Part shown: positions 15,227-23,067 of the stretch, piece after piece | Numbering within the stretch: position 1 is the first letter of the stretch | Layout: each line of letters begins with the position of its first letter | NCBI RefSeq assembly: GCF_004134825.1 | Contig: NZ_SDPN01000034.1 | Location: 1-44,767 of the forward strand | Length of the DNA: 44,767 nucleotides | Direction: 5' to 3' | DNA from: Agromyces albus | GTDB lineage: Bacteria; Actinomycetota; Actinomycetes; Actinomycetales; Microbacteriaceae | The notes under the pieces: generated by a model | Databases searched by the model: none | Seen by the model: the letters and a program-made list of their open reading frames with translations, nothing else | Told to the model about the DNA's origin: nothing | Made by a program: the position numbers and the translations under genes

Positions 15227-16549
15227 CTACTGGACGATCGCTTCGATCTGCGACTTGGCCTCTTCGAGCAGGGCGGCATTCTCTGCCCCCGGCTCGACGG
15301 CCTTCTGCAGCATCGGCACGAGCACCGAGTCGACGATCTCCTGCCACTCGGGAGTGGCCGGGCGCGGCAGGGTCTGCGGCGCGTTCAGGGTGTCGAGCAG
15401 TGCCGGGTAGTTCTCGAAGCCCGCCTCGCCGCTCTTCGCCTCGAACGCCGACTTGCGTGCCACGAGACCGAGCGAGGTGTCGGCCGAGAGGTCGTTGTGC
15501 TCGTAGGCGAACTGCACGAACTCCTTCGCCGCCTCCTGCTTCGCGCCGGCGGTCGGCACCGAGAGGTACCAGGCGCCGGGCACTCCGCCGATGCCGGCGG
15601 GACCGGCGATCATCGGTGCGACGCCGATCGAGTCCTTCACGACCGAGTCATCGGGCGTGGCGCGGTAGGCGTGGCCCCAGAACCGCATCATGGCGAGGTT
15701 GCCCTGGTAGAAGAGGTTCTGCGAACCAGCCCAGTCGAGCTGCGAGGCTCCGGATGGCGCATACGGGAGCAGGCTCGTGTAGTAGTCGAGTGCCTCGAGG
15801 TGCTCCGCACTTGCGATCGTCACGTCGCCGCTCTCTGCATCGAGCACCATGTGCTCTTCACCGGCTTGCGACACCGTGGCGAGCCATTCGGTTTCGACGG
15901 CACCCTTGACATCCGTGCCGTACAGGTCGGTCTGGCCATCGCCGTCGGTATCGCGCGTGAAGAACTCGGCGATGTCGTGGTACTGCTCCCAGTCGGTGGG
16001 GGCGGCGAGCGGGTAGCCGAACTTCGCCTCGAAGTCGGCCTTGTTCGTGGCGTCTTCGAAGAGGTCGGTGCGGTAGAAGAGGATCTCGGAGTTCGTCCAC
16101 ACGGGCATGCCGATGAAGCTCTCGTTCACCTGGGCTTCGGTGACGAGTCCGCCGAAGAGGTCGTCTTTCACGTCGTCGGTGTAGAGGTCGTCGAGCGGGG
16201 CGAGCCCGTCGGCGAAGGCGCTCAGCCAGATCGCGTCGAGTGCGGCGACGTCGAACGTGGGGCTGCCGCTCGAGAGCTCGGTCGAGATGCGGTCGTAGAG
16301 GCCGGCATAGGGCAGCTCGACGAGCTTGACCGTGGTGCCGGTCTCCTCCTTGTAGAGGTCGGCGATGGGCTGCAGTTCGGCCTTGCCGCCGCCTTCGACG
16401 ACGACCGTGAGGGTGTCGGCATCAGCAGTTGCGTCTCCGCCGCCGACGCCGCACCCGGTGAGGGCGATGGCGGTGATGAGCGTGGTCGCGGCGGCGATTC
16501 CGACGCGTGCGCGCCGGCTGGGGAACCGGGGGCGAGTGCGAAGCTTCAT
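15227..16549 (-). CDS. Sugar ABC transporter substrate-binding lipoprotein
   Basis: A 440-aa family 1 extracellular solute-binding protein. The start at ATG 16549 gives a signal peptide (MKLRTRPRFPSRRARVG...) ending in the lipobox LTGC, followed by a short Gly/Asp/Ala linker and the binding domain (LTVVVEGGGKAELQPIADLYKEETGTTVK, noted by VVVEGG and YKEETG). GGAG lies 8 nt upstream. It is the first gene of the operon SBP-permease-permease-GH91-LacI. By context its ligand is a short fructan, inulobiose-type sugar or difructose anhydride; the sequence does not show this directly. Confidence 0.88.
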   Translation of the reverse strand: MKLRTRPRFPSRRARVGIAAATTLITAIALTGCGVGGGDATADADTLTVVVEGGGKAELQPIADLYKEETGTTVKLVELPYAGLYDRISTELSSGSPTFDVAALDAIWLSAFADGLAPLDDLYTDDVKDDLFGGLVTEAQVNESFIGMPVWTNSEILFYRTDLFEDATNKADFEAKFGYPLAAPTDWEQYHDIAEFFTRDTDGDGQTDLYGTDVKGAVETEWLATVSQAGEEHMVLDAESGDVTIASAEHLEALDYYTSLLPYAPSGASQLDWAGSQNLFYQGNLAMMRFWGHAYRATPDDSVVKDSIGVAPMIAGPAGIGGVPGAWYLSVPTAGAKQEAAKEFVQFAYEHNDLSADTSLGLVARKSAFEAKSGEAGFENYPALLDTLNAPQTLPRPATPEWQEIVDSVLVPMLQKAVEPGAENAALLEEAKSQIEAIVQ

Positions 16550-16594
16550 TACTTCACTCCGTTCGAGTTGTCTGTGCAGGACTTGAGGGTGCGG

Positions 16595-16624
16595 TGCCAA
16601 GACGATTTGGCAAAACGTCTTGGC
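16595..16624. promoter_or_regulatory. Overlapping LacI-type operators
   Basis: Two overlapping pseudo-palindromes: TGCCAAGACGATTTGGCA (16595-16612) and GGCAAAACGTCTTGGC (16609-16624). Both centre on a CG step with CAA/TTG arms, the usual LacI/GalR layout. They lie directly downstream of the -10 of the operon promoter on the minus strand, where a bound repressor would block transcription. The probable binder is the operon's own LacI protein (10835-11887). Confidence 0.75.
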
Positions 16625-16627
16625 GAC

Positions 16628-16656
16628 AAGCTATGACATCGTTGTCAGCGCGTCAA
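16628..16656 (-). promoter_or_regulatory. Promoter of the GH91/ABC operon
   Basis: On the minus strand, -35 TTGACG (16651-16656) and -10 TAGCTT (16628-16633) are separated by exactly 17 nt. The operators at 16595-16624 follow within 4 nt. This gives a leader of about 70 nt before the lipoprotein start. Confidence 0.6.
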
Positions 16657-16668
16657 GACCTCTCGCGT

Positions 16669-16697
16669 TGCCAAAATCTCCGGGCGCCGTTTTGGCA
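16669..16697. promoter_or_regulatory. Upstream pair of operator half-sites
   Basis: TGCCAAAA (16669-16676) and TTTTGGCA (16690-16697) are exact complements of each other, 13 bp apart and 33-41 bp beyond the -10 side of the -35 box. They match the half-sites of the downstream operators. The spacing is wide for one LacI dimer, so each may be a half-site for a looped or tetrameric complex, or an auxiliary site also serving the ZIP gene side. Confidence 0.5.
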
Positions 16698-16733
16698 CGA
16701 TGCCGGCCCACGCCGGCCACCGCGAGCCCGGAC

Positions 16734-17525
16734 TCAGGCGAGCGAGAGCGTGAACGACAGCACAAATCCCGCCGCGGTGCTGAGCGCCACGGCCGGACCC
16801 CCGTGTTCGTAGGCCTCGGGCATCAGCGTGTCCGCGAGCGACGCGATCACGGCGCCGGACGCGAATGCCAGCGGCAGCGAGACGATTTCGGGGTCGCTGC
16901 CGGAGAGCGGGCCCGCGCCGATGACCGCCGCGGCGGTGACGAGCACCGCAGATGCGCTCCAGAGACCGATGATCTGAAGCCGTGGCAAGCGCTGTTCGCG
17001 CATGGACGCCGCGCCCACCAATGCCTCTGGCAGGTTGGAGGCGAAGATGGCGGCGAGCAGCGCGATGCCGCCGGTCCCCTCCTGCACGGAGATGCCCAAC
17101 GCGAGATTCTCGGGTACGCCGTCGAGGGTGACCGCCGCCAGCAGCGCCACGCCCGCTGCACCCCGAACGGATGCCGCGGTCGCGGGTCGCTCGGCCGCGG
17201 CGGCATCCGTGTCGAGTTTGACGCTCCCCCGGTACTCATCGGCGGACTTCGGACGGGATCGACGTTGCGCCCACCGGTCGAGGAACGCGCTCAGCAGGGT
17301 GAACACGAGGGCGCCGACGAACAGGCCGATCCCGGCGAGCCAGATCCCGCCGCGCTCATACGAGTCCTCGAAGAGCTCGAAGGTCAGCGCGGTGATCAGC
17401 GCGCCGGCCGCGAAGGCGAGGAGCATCGCGAGCAGCCGCTTCGGGAGCTCGAACCGCACCCCGATGGCCGCCCCGATGATGAGGGCGCTCGACGCCAGGG
17501 CGCCGAAGAGCAGGACCGTCCCCAT
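16734..17525 (-). CDS. ZIP family metal transporter
   Basis: A 263-aa membrane protein with about eight helices. Metal-path motifs are on two helices: TLDGVPENLALG (Asp where many ZIPs have His) and FASNLPEALVGA. A charged cytoplasmic loop (about residues 85-130) lies between helices 3 and 4. Known ZIPs move zinc, iron or manganese into the cytoplasm. Start ATG 17525 follows GAGGGG by 9 nt; a nearer ATG is out of frame. The gene stands alone, upstream of the fructan operon promoter, with no metal-regulator site that I can see. Confidence 0.87.
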   Translation of the reverse strand: MGTVLLFGALASSALIIGAAIGVRFELPKRLLAMLLAFAAGALITALTFELFEDSYERGGIWLAGIGLFVGALVFTLLSAFLDRWAQRRSRPKSADEYRGSVKLDTDAAAAERPATAASVRGAAGVALLAAVTLDGVPENLALGISVQEGTGGIALLAAIFASNLPEALVGAASMREQRLPRLQIIGLWSASAVLVTAAAVIGAGPLSGSDPEIVSLPLAFASGAVIASLADTLMPEAYEHGGPAVALSTAAGFVLSFTLSLA

Positions 17526-17631
17526 CGGGCATTTCCCCTCAAGTGTGCGATGACGCACCCATGCTGGCATTGGCCCGGTGGGGCGGCAAGGGGGTGGCGC
17601 TACGCTCGCCCGCGTCTACGCCCGCCAGCGC

Positions 17632-18324
17632 CTAGGCCCGCTCGGCGATCGCCTCCCACGTGTCGCCCGACACCACGAGGTCGGCGCGCTCCCGCGCCGG
17701 CGCGATGCGGCGCGCGTTCGCCCCATCGACCTCGATCGCCCAGTCTCGCGCCGCCTCGGGGGAGCGGCCGTGCTCGGTGTGCCGGCGCACGAGGCGATGC
17801 ATCCGCTCGTCGTCGTGGGTGTCGCAGAACCACGACTCGTCGAGCAGCTCGCGCACGCGCGACCACGGCTCGACGTCACTCAGCAGGTAGTTGCCCTCGA
17901 CGACCACGATGCGTGCCGACGGCTCGATCGCGATCTCCCCCGCGACGGGCTCGTCGACGTGACGCTCGAAGGCCGGCGCGTAGACGGTGTGATCGGTGTC
18001 GCGGCGCACGCGTTCGAGCAGTTCGACGAAGCCCCATCCGTCGAACGTCTCGATCGCTCCCTTGCGGTGCCGCAGGTCAAGCCGGTCGAGGGTCGCGTTC
18101 GCGAGGTGGAACCCGTCCATGGGCAGGAACACCGCCGGCTGCTCGGCCGCGCCGCCGTTCAGCTGGGCCACGAGCGCGTGCGCCAGCGTGGTCTTGCCAG
18201 CGCCTGGGCTCCCGGTGATGCCGATGAGAATGCGAGCACCGGATGCCTCGCGGCTCAGCCGCCTGGCCCGGCGGGCGAGCACCTCGAGCGCGTCACGGGT
18301 CGGAGGCGGGTCGCTCGCTGGCAT
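17632..18324 (-). CDS. P-loop kinase, uridine kinase / fructose-transport-kinase-like
   Basis: A 230-aa nucleoside/nucleotide kinase family protein. The P-loop GITGSPGAGKTT (about residues 37-48) is followed by PMDGFHLANATLDRLDLRHRKGA, FDGWGFVELLERVR, YAPAFERHVDEP and VVVEGNYLL. This pattern is shared by uridine-kinase/PanK-like proteins, including those annotated as fructose-transport kinases (FrcK). The sugar phosphorylation role is interesting beside two fructan loci but not demonstrated. I start at ATG 18324; its ribosome site (GGTGG) is weak. The longer GTG start at 18375 adds a non-conserved tail. Confidence 0.8.
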   Translation of the reverse strand: MPASDPPPTRDALEVLARRARRLSREASGARILIGITGSPGAGKTTLAHALVAQLNGGAAEQPAVFLPMDGFHLANATLDRLDLRHRKGAIETFDGWGFVELLERVRRDTDHTVYAPAFERHVDEPVAGEIAIEPSARIVVVEGNYLLSDVEPWSRVRELLDESWFCDTHDDERMHRLVRRHTEHGRSPEAARDWAIEVDGANARRIAPARERADLVVSGDTWEAIAERA

Positions 18325-18550
18325 ACCACCAGCATGACGCACCTCGGGCAAAGGCCGCCGGAGCCGCGGCGCCACTGCTCGGACCAGACGCCGAGCTCTC
18401 TAGCCCTGCCGGTCGACGCGATCCTGTTCTAGTGTTCTGCATGAGTGGGCGTTCCGCCTCCTACCGGTTCGACAGGCGCTCGGGGAGTTGTCGATGGAAC
18501 ACGAGCGTTGCCGCAGCCGTGGTTCGGCTGGGCGCACAGAGTGAGCGTTC

Positions 18551-20296
18551 ATGGCTGACCGGTCGAATGATCCTGACGCTCAGCCCAGCCGTCGGCAGTT
18601 CCTTCGCGTGGGCGGCGCGGCCGCGGCGGGAGCGGCTGCCGGTGGCGTCGCGGGATTCGCCGCCGGAACAACCGCCGGCAGGCCGGACCCGGCGACACCG
18701 CCGGCTGCGACCCTGCAGCCGGAGGGCACGATCCCGCCGCGCGCGGCTGGGCCCGGGTTCGACCACCTGGTGGTGGTGATGTTCGAGAACCGGTCGTTCG
18801 ACAACATGCTCGGTTACCTGTATTCGGAGTCCAGCCCCCCGAACGGGCAGTCGTTCGCCGGGCTGAATGAAGGACCGTTCGGAAATGACGATCACGAGGG
18901 CCGGCGCGTCGAGACGCATGCGTACACCGGCACCACCGACGAGGTGATGAGCAGCCCGCGGCCCGATCCGGGTGAGGACTATCCCCACGTGAACACGCAG
19001 CTGTTCGGCACCGTCGATCCACCCGGCAACGCCCAGGCGCAGGTGGCGCAGATGCAGGCGCCCTTCAACGCGCCAAGCGCGTCGAGGCCGGCCACGATGG
19101 ACGGATTCGTCCGTGACTACATCAACACGTTCCATGCGGAGCGCGGCACTGCCCCGACCCATGAGGAGGCGGATGTCGCGCTGGGGTCGTTCACGCCCGA
19201 AATGCTGCCCGTGCTCTCGACGCTCGCGCGCGAGTTCGCCGTCTTCGATCACTGGCACTGCGCTGTGCCGGGCCCGACCTTCGCCAACCGATCGTTCTTC
19301 CACGCCTCGACCTCGCACGGCTTCGTCACCAACCACGACAACGGCGGATACGCGAAATGGCGGAGTAATCGCGCGACGGTGCCGACGATCTTCAACCGAC
19401 TCGAGGACGCCGGAATCTCGTGGTGCGTGTACTACGACGACCACCAGTTCGTCTCAATGACCGGGTTGATCCACGCACCCCTGCTCAAGCCGTTCTGGCA
19501 CAGCAGGTTCCGCCCGATGAGGGAGTTCTACCGGGCGAGCGCCGACGGTTCACTGCCGGCCTATTCCTTCATCGAGCCGCGGATGGCCTACGACCACAAC
19601 GATATGCACCCTCCTGTCGGCGACATTCGAACGACCGAGGTCGACGGTGTGCCGGTCACCGGAGGCGCCATCTCCGACGTCCGAGCCGGCGAGGCACTCC
19701 TGCACGAGATCTACTCGGCGATCCGGGCCGGCGAGTCCGCCACCGGGTCGAACGCGTTGAACACGATGCTCCTCGTCACGTTCGACGAGCATGGCGGCAC
19801 CTTCGATCATGTTCCGCCGCCGGAAGCCGTACCGCCCGGTGACGACCATGAAGGCGAGATGGGGTTCAGGTTCGACCGACTCGGCCTACGTGTGCCCGCG
19901 ATCGCGATCTCGGCGTATACGGCTGCGGGCCAGATCGTCAACGATCCCGTGCATCACGCCAGCGTGATCAGCACCCTCACCAGGAAGTACGATCTCGAGC
20001 CCCTCACGGATCGCGACCGGAACGCTCCGACGCTGGACCTGGCCGTCACGCTCCAGCACGCTCGACCGGCAGCCTCGTGGCCGCAGACGCATCCGCAATA
20101 CACACCACGAAACCCCGAATCCGAGGACCCTGTTCCCACCGGCGACGACGATCGTCCGCTCAGCCCTCCCGGCCGAGGGCTCCTGGGGCTGCTCGCCGCC
20201 CACGCGGGCGTCACGGACTCCCTGCCAGTCACCTATCGACAGGCGCATGCATTCATCGAGCAGCACGGACGGGGCCTGTTCGGCCCACCTGACTGA
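18551..20296 (+). CDS. Tat-exported phosphoesterase (phospholipase C / acid phosphatase family)
   Basis: A 581-aa alkaline-phosphatase-superfamily phosphoesterase. The N-terminus has a twin-arginine signal SRRQFLRVGG followed by an Ala/Gly-rich hydrophobic stretch, so it is exported folded. The metal-site block VVVMFENRSFDNMLGYL and the later TFDEHGGTFDHVPPP are hallmarks of the PlcC/AcpA family, which cleaves phospholipids or phosphomonoesters. HWHCAVPGPTFANRSFFHASTSHG is also typical (key parts CAVPGPTFANR). The ribosome site is weak. It may serve phosphate scavenging; no PHO-type box was recognised. A broken VOC gene follows on the opposite strand. Confidence 0.88.
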   Translation: MADRSNDPDAQPSRRQFLRVGGAAAAGAAAGGVAGFAAGTTAGRPDPATPPAATLQPEGTIPPRAAGPGFDHLVVVMFENRSFDNMLGYLYSESSPPNGQSFAGLNEGPFGNDDHEGRRVETHAYTGTTDEVMSSPRPDPGEDYPHVNTQLFGTVDPPGNAQAQVAQMQAPFNAPSASRPATMDGFVRDYINTFHAERGTAPTHEEADVALGSFTPEMLPVLSTLAREFAVFDHWHCAVPGPTFANRSFFHASTSHGFVTNHDNGGYAKWRSNRATVPTIFNRLEDAGISWCVYYDDHQFVSMTGLIHAPLLKPFWHSRFRPMREFYRASADGSLPAYSFIEPRMAYDHNDMHPPVGDIRTTEVDGVPVTGGAISDVRAGEALLHEIYSAIRAGESATGSNALNTMLLVTFDEHGGTFDHVPPPEAVPPGDDHEGEMGFRFDRLGLRVPAIAISAYTAAGQIVNDPVHHASVISTLTRKYDLEPLTDRDRNAPTLDLAVTLQHARPAASWPQTHPQYTPRNPESEDPVPTGDDDRPLSPPGRGLLGLLAAHAGVTDSLPVTYRQAHAFIEQHGRGLFGPPD

Positions 20297-20363
20297 GCTG
20301 CCGGCTGACCCAGGGTCGCTTGGGAGCCTCATCCGTCGGCCGCTGGGCTCGGCTAGTTGCATT

Positions 20364-20382
20364 CCTGTAACCGCTCCGAGTC
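20364..20382 (+). repeat. 19-bp direct repeat, left copy
   Basis: CCTGTAACCGCTCCGAGTC. The same sequence with one change (G for A at position 6) occurs at 28027-28045. The two copies bracket the LacI-ABC-GH130-secreted protein block. Confidence 0.5.
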
Positions 20383-20400
20383 ACCTTCGGCTTCTCTGCG

Positions 20401-20517
20401 TTACCAACTGCCACCCGACGCGGCGCCGTAGAACTCTCGTGCGGTCGCCATATCGGTGACGGAGATCTCGACGTAGCCGATGCTCATCGGAATGCCGTGC
20501 TGGTGGTGTTGGGCCAT
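20401..20517 (-). pseudogene. Truncated, frameshifted VOC (glyoxalase-like) protein remnant
   Basis: From ATG 20517 the frame reads MAQHHQHGIPMSIGYVEIS then VTDMATAREFYGAAS and stops after 38 codons. VOC proteins normally start like this and continue FYxxAFGW. Inserting one T in GCGTCGGG (near 20424) would restore FYGAAFGWQL, after which the shifted frame soon stops as well. About 100 residues of a normal VOC domain are missing. The gene was therefore broken by a one-base loss and a deletion or insertion downstream. Confidence 0.65.
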
Positions 20518-20566
20518 GGCTTCACGTTTCCACGATCCCTGACACGGCGTTCGTACCACGCACCCC

Positions 20567-20595
20567 TTGTGGCCCCGCCATCGTGCCGCTATGGT
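20567..20595 (+). promoter_or_regulatory. Promoter of the second LacI/ABC operon
   Basis: -35 TTGTGG (20567-20572) and -10 TATGGT (20590-20595) with a 17-nt spacer. The LacI operator begins 4 nt after the -10, over the expected transcription start. Confidence 0.55.
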
Positions 20596-20599
20596 GTCA

Positions 20600-20613
20600 C
20601 TAAACCGGTTTAG
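20600..20613. promoter_or_regulatory. Perfect LacI operator
   Basis: CTAAACCGGTTTAG, a perfect 14-bp palindrome with a central CG, of the standard LacI/GalR type. Its place over the start point of the LacI gene's own operon implies autoregulation by the protein at 20690-21763. Confidence 0.82.
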
Positions 20614-20689
20614 ACCCGCGCCCCAATCTGTTCCGCACCGAGGTGCGACGAGGCGCTGATGTCACGAAGCCGTTGACGGAGGGCCCCCG

Positions 20690-21763
20690 ATGAGCGAAGA
20701 CGCCGAGCAGGCTGCGGCACGCCCGACGATCACGGATGTCGCGCGCCATGCCGGTGTCAGCAAGGGCCTCGTCTCCTTCGCGTTGAACGGCCGGCCCGGC
20801 GTCAGCGCCGAGACCCGTGCCCGCATCCTGGCCTCCGCCGAGGCCCTCGGATGGACGCCGAGCCTTCGGGCCCGATCCCTCAGCGTCGACCGCTCGTATG
20901 CGCTCGGTCTCGTGATCGGTCGCAGCGTCGACGTCATCGCGGCGGATCCCTTCTTCCACGCGTTCATCGCGGGGGTCGAGAGCGAGTTCTCGACGGCGGG
21001 GCAAGTGCTCGTGCTCGCGCAGGCGACACCGGGCCGTGAAGAGGCCGCGACCTACCGCGGCCTCGCCGCCGACAAGCGCGTCGACGGCGTCTTCCTCACC
21101 GACCTGCGCGCGGGCGACGACCGCATCGCACTGGTTCAGGAACTCGGCCTCGCCGCCGTCACCCTCGGCCGGCCCGATGTCCCCTCGCCGTTCCCGTCGG
21201 TGTCGGTCGACGACGGCAGCGGCATCCGCGCCGCCGTCGAACACCTCGTCGCGCTCGGCCACCGCCGGATCGCGCACGTCGCCGGCCCATCGAGCATGCT
21301 GCACGGCCGTCGTCGCGCCGACGCGTTCGTCGCCGCCGCCATCGCGAACGGCGTCGAGCCGGTCGCGGTCGTCGAGACCGACTTCAGCGCCATCGACGGC
21401 GCCCGCGCCACCCGCGAGCTCATCGCGCTCGGCGCCGACCGACCGACGGCGATCGTCTACTCGAACGACCTCATGGCGCTCGCCGGCCTGGGCGTTGCGC
21501 AACGCGCCGGCCTCCGGGTGCCCCAAGACCTCTCCATCACCGGCTTCGACAACACCGAACTCGGGGAGCACACGTTCCCCTCGATCACCACCGTGGCGAC
21601 GGACGCCACGGACTGGGGTGCTCGATCGGCCCGGCTCCTGCTCGCGGCAATCGCGAAGCAGCCCGCCGAGAACATCGATCTCCCCGAACCGAGGCTCGTC
21701 GTTCGTGAATCGACGGCGACCGCACCGAACGCTCATCCGCGCGGCATCGACGCCGCCCCCTGA
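20690..21763 (+). CDS. LacI family transcriptional regulator
   Basis: A 357-aa repressor. The DNA-binding part is ITDVARHAGVSKGLVSFALN (residues 14-33) with the hinge LGWTPSLRARSLS. The sensor domain follows (YALGLVIGRSVDVIAADPFF, HRRIAHVAGP, YSNDLMALAGL, SITGFDN). A GGAGG ribosome site precedes the ATG. It is the first gene of an operon with an ABC importer and GH130, 12 nt before the lipoprotein gene, and the perfect palindrome upstream is its probable site. The effector is probably the imported mannoside-type oligosaccharide. Confidence 0.9.
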   Translation: MSEDAEQAAARPTITDVARHAGVSKGLVSFALNGRPGVSAETRARILASAEALGWTPSLRARSLSVDRSYALGLVIGRSVDVIAADPFFHAFIAGVESEFSTAGQVLVLAQATPGREEAATYRGLAADKRVDGVFLTDLRAGDDRIALVQELGLAAVTLGRPDVPSPFPSVSVDDGSGIRAAVEHLVALGHRRIAHVAGPSSMLHGRRRADAFVAAAIANGVEPVAVVETDFSAIDGARATRELIALGADRPTAIVYSNDLMALAGLGVAQRAGLRVPQDLSITGFDNTELGEHTFPSITTVATDATDWGARSARLLLAAIAKQPAENIDLPEPRLVVRESTATAPNAHPRGIDAAP

Positions 21764-21775
21764 AAGGAACTGGCC

Positions 21776-23053
21776 ATGCGCCGACGAATCATGACGACCG
21801 CTGTTGCGGCGGCGGGACTCCTCGCCCTCACTGCGTGCACGAGCGGAGGCGGAGACGGCGGTGACGAGGGCCGCGGTGACATCACCATCTGGTACTCGAA
21901 CAACGAAGCCGAGATCGCCTGGGGCAAGCAGATGGTCGAGGCCTGGAACGCGGAGCACGCCGACGAGCAGGTCAAGGCACAGGAGATCCCCGCCGGAAGC
22001 TCGAGCGAGGAGGTCATCGGTGCGGCGATCACCGCCGGGAACGCGCCATGCCTCGTCTACAACACCTCCCCCGCGGCAGTGCCCCAGTTCCAGAAGCAGG
22101 GCGGCCTCGTGAACCTCTCCGAGTTCGACGACGGCGACGACTACATCACCGAGCGCAGCGGTGACCTCGCCGAGCAGTATCGCTCGACCGACGGCGGCTT
22201 CTATCAGATGCCGTGGAAGTCGAACCCGGTGATGATCTTCTACAACAAGGCGATGTTCGCCCAGGCCGGCCTCGACCCCGAGAACCCGCCGCTCGCGACC
22301 TACGACGAGTTCCTCGCGACGGCTCGCACGCTCGTCTCCTCCGGCGCGGCACCGTTCGCCATCAACCCGGCGCCCACGAGCGAGTTCTTCCAGAGCTGGT
22401 TCGACTTCTACCCGCTCTACGCGGCCCAGTCGGGCGGCAAGCTGCTCGTCGAGGACGGTGCGGCGACCTTCGATGACGCGAACGGCGAGGCCGTCGCGGA
22501 GTTCTGGGCGACGCTCTACTCGGAGGGGCTCGCCGGGAACGAGCAATACCAGGGCGATGCCTTCGCCGATGGTCTTGCGGCGATGTCCATCGTCGGCCCG
22601 TGGGCGATCTCGGTCTACGGCGAAGACGTCGAGTGGGGCTCCGTGCCGGTGCCCACGCAAGCGGGCACTGCTCCTGAGGAGACCTACACGTTCAGCGACG
22701 CCAAGAACGTCGGCATGTTCACCGCGTGCGAGAACCAGGCCACCGCGTGGGACGTGCTGAAGTTCTCCACGAACGAGGAGCAAGACGGCATCTGGCTCGA
22801 GGAGACCGGGCAGATGCCGCTGCGGCAGAACCTGACCGAGACGTACGCCGATTACTTCGAGGCGAACCCCGCCTACGAGCAGTTCGGTGAACAGGCCGCT
22901 CGCACCGTCGAGGTGCCGAACGTGCCGAACTCGATCGAGATCTGGCAGACGTTCCGCGACGGCTACTCGAACTCGGTGATCTTCGGCGAGGAGCCGGTCT
23001 CGACCTTCCTCACCGACGCTGCCGCCGAGATCGACGAACTCGCCCAGGGCTGA
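21776..23053 (+). CDS. Sugar ABC transporter substrate-binding lipoprotein
   Basis: A 425-aa family 1 solute-binding protein. Signal peptide and lipobox ALTACTSGGG place the lipidated Cys near residue 21. The binding domain shows ITIWYSNNEAEIAWGKQMVEAWN, FYQMPWKSNPVMIFYNKAMFAQAGLD (parts MPWKSNP and YNKAMF) and DGLAAMSIVGPWAI. AAAGGA precedes the ATG. It comes directly after LacI and before two permeases. Its ligand is presumably the substrate of the GH130 enzyme in the same operon. Confidence 0.9.
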   Translation: MRRRIMTTAVAAAGLLALTACTSGGGDGGDEGRGDITIWYSNNEAEIAWGKQMVEAWNAEHADEQVKAQEIPAGSSSEEVIGAAITAGNAPCLVYNTSPAAVPQFQKQGGLVNLSEFDDGDDYITERSGDLAEQYRSTDGGFYQMPWKSNPVMIFYNKAMFAQAGLDPENPPLATYDEFLATARTLVSSGAAPFAINPAPTSEFFQSWFDFYPLYAAQSGGKLLVEDGAATFDDANGEAVAEFWATLYSEGLAGNEQYQGDAFADGLAAMSIVGPWAISVYGEDVEWGSVPVPTQAGTAPEETYTFSDAKNVGMFTACENQATAWDVLKFSTNEEQDGIWLEETGQMPLRQNLTETYADYFEANPAYEQFGEQAARTVEVPNVPNSIEIWQTFRDGYSNSVIFGEEPVSTFLTDAAAEIDELAQG

Positions 23054-23067
23054 TCGGGCTTCCGGCC

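Larger units (their letters stand above)
20297..20689. other. Intergenic region before the second LacI gene
   Basis: This 393-bp stretch holds no intact gene. From left to right it contains one copy of a 19-bp direct repeat (20364-20382), the remnant of a VOC-family gene on the minus strand (20401-20517), a promoter (20567-20595), a LacI operator (20600-20613) and the GGAGG ribosome site of the LacI gene. Confidence 0.7.
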
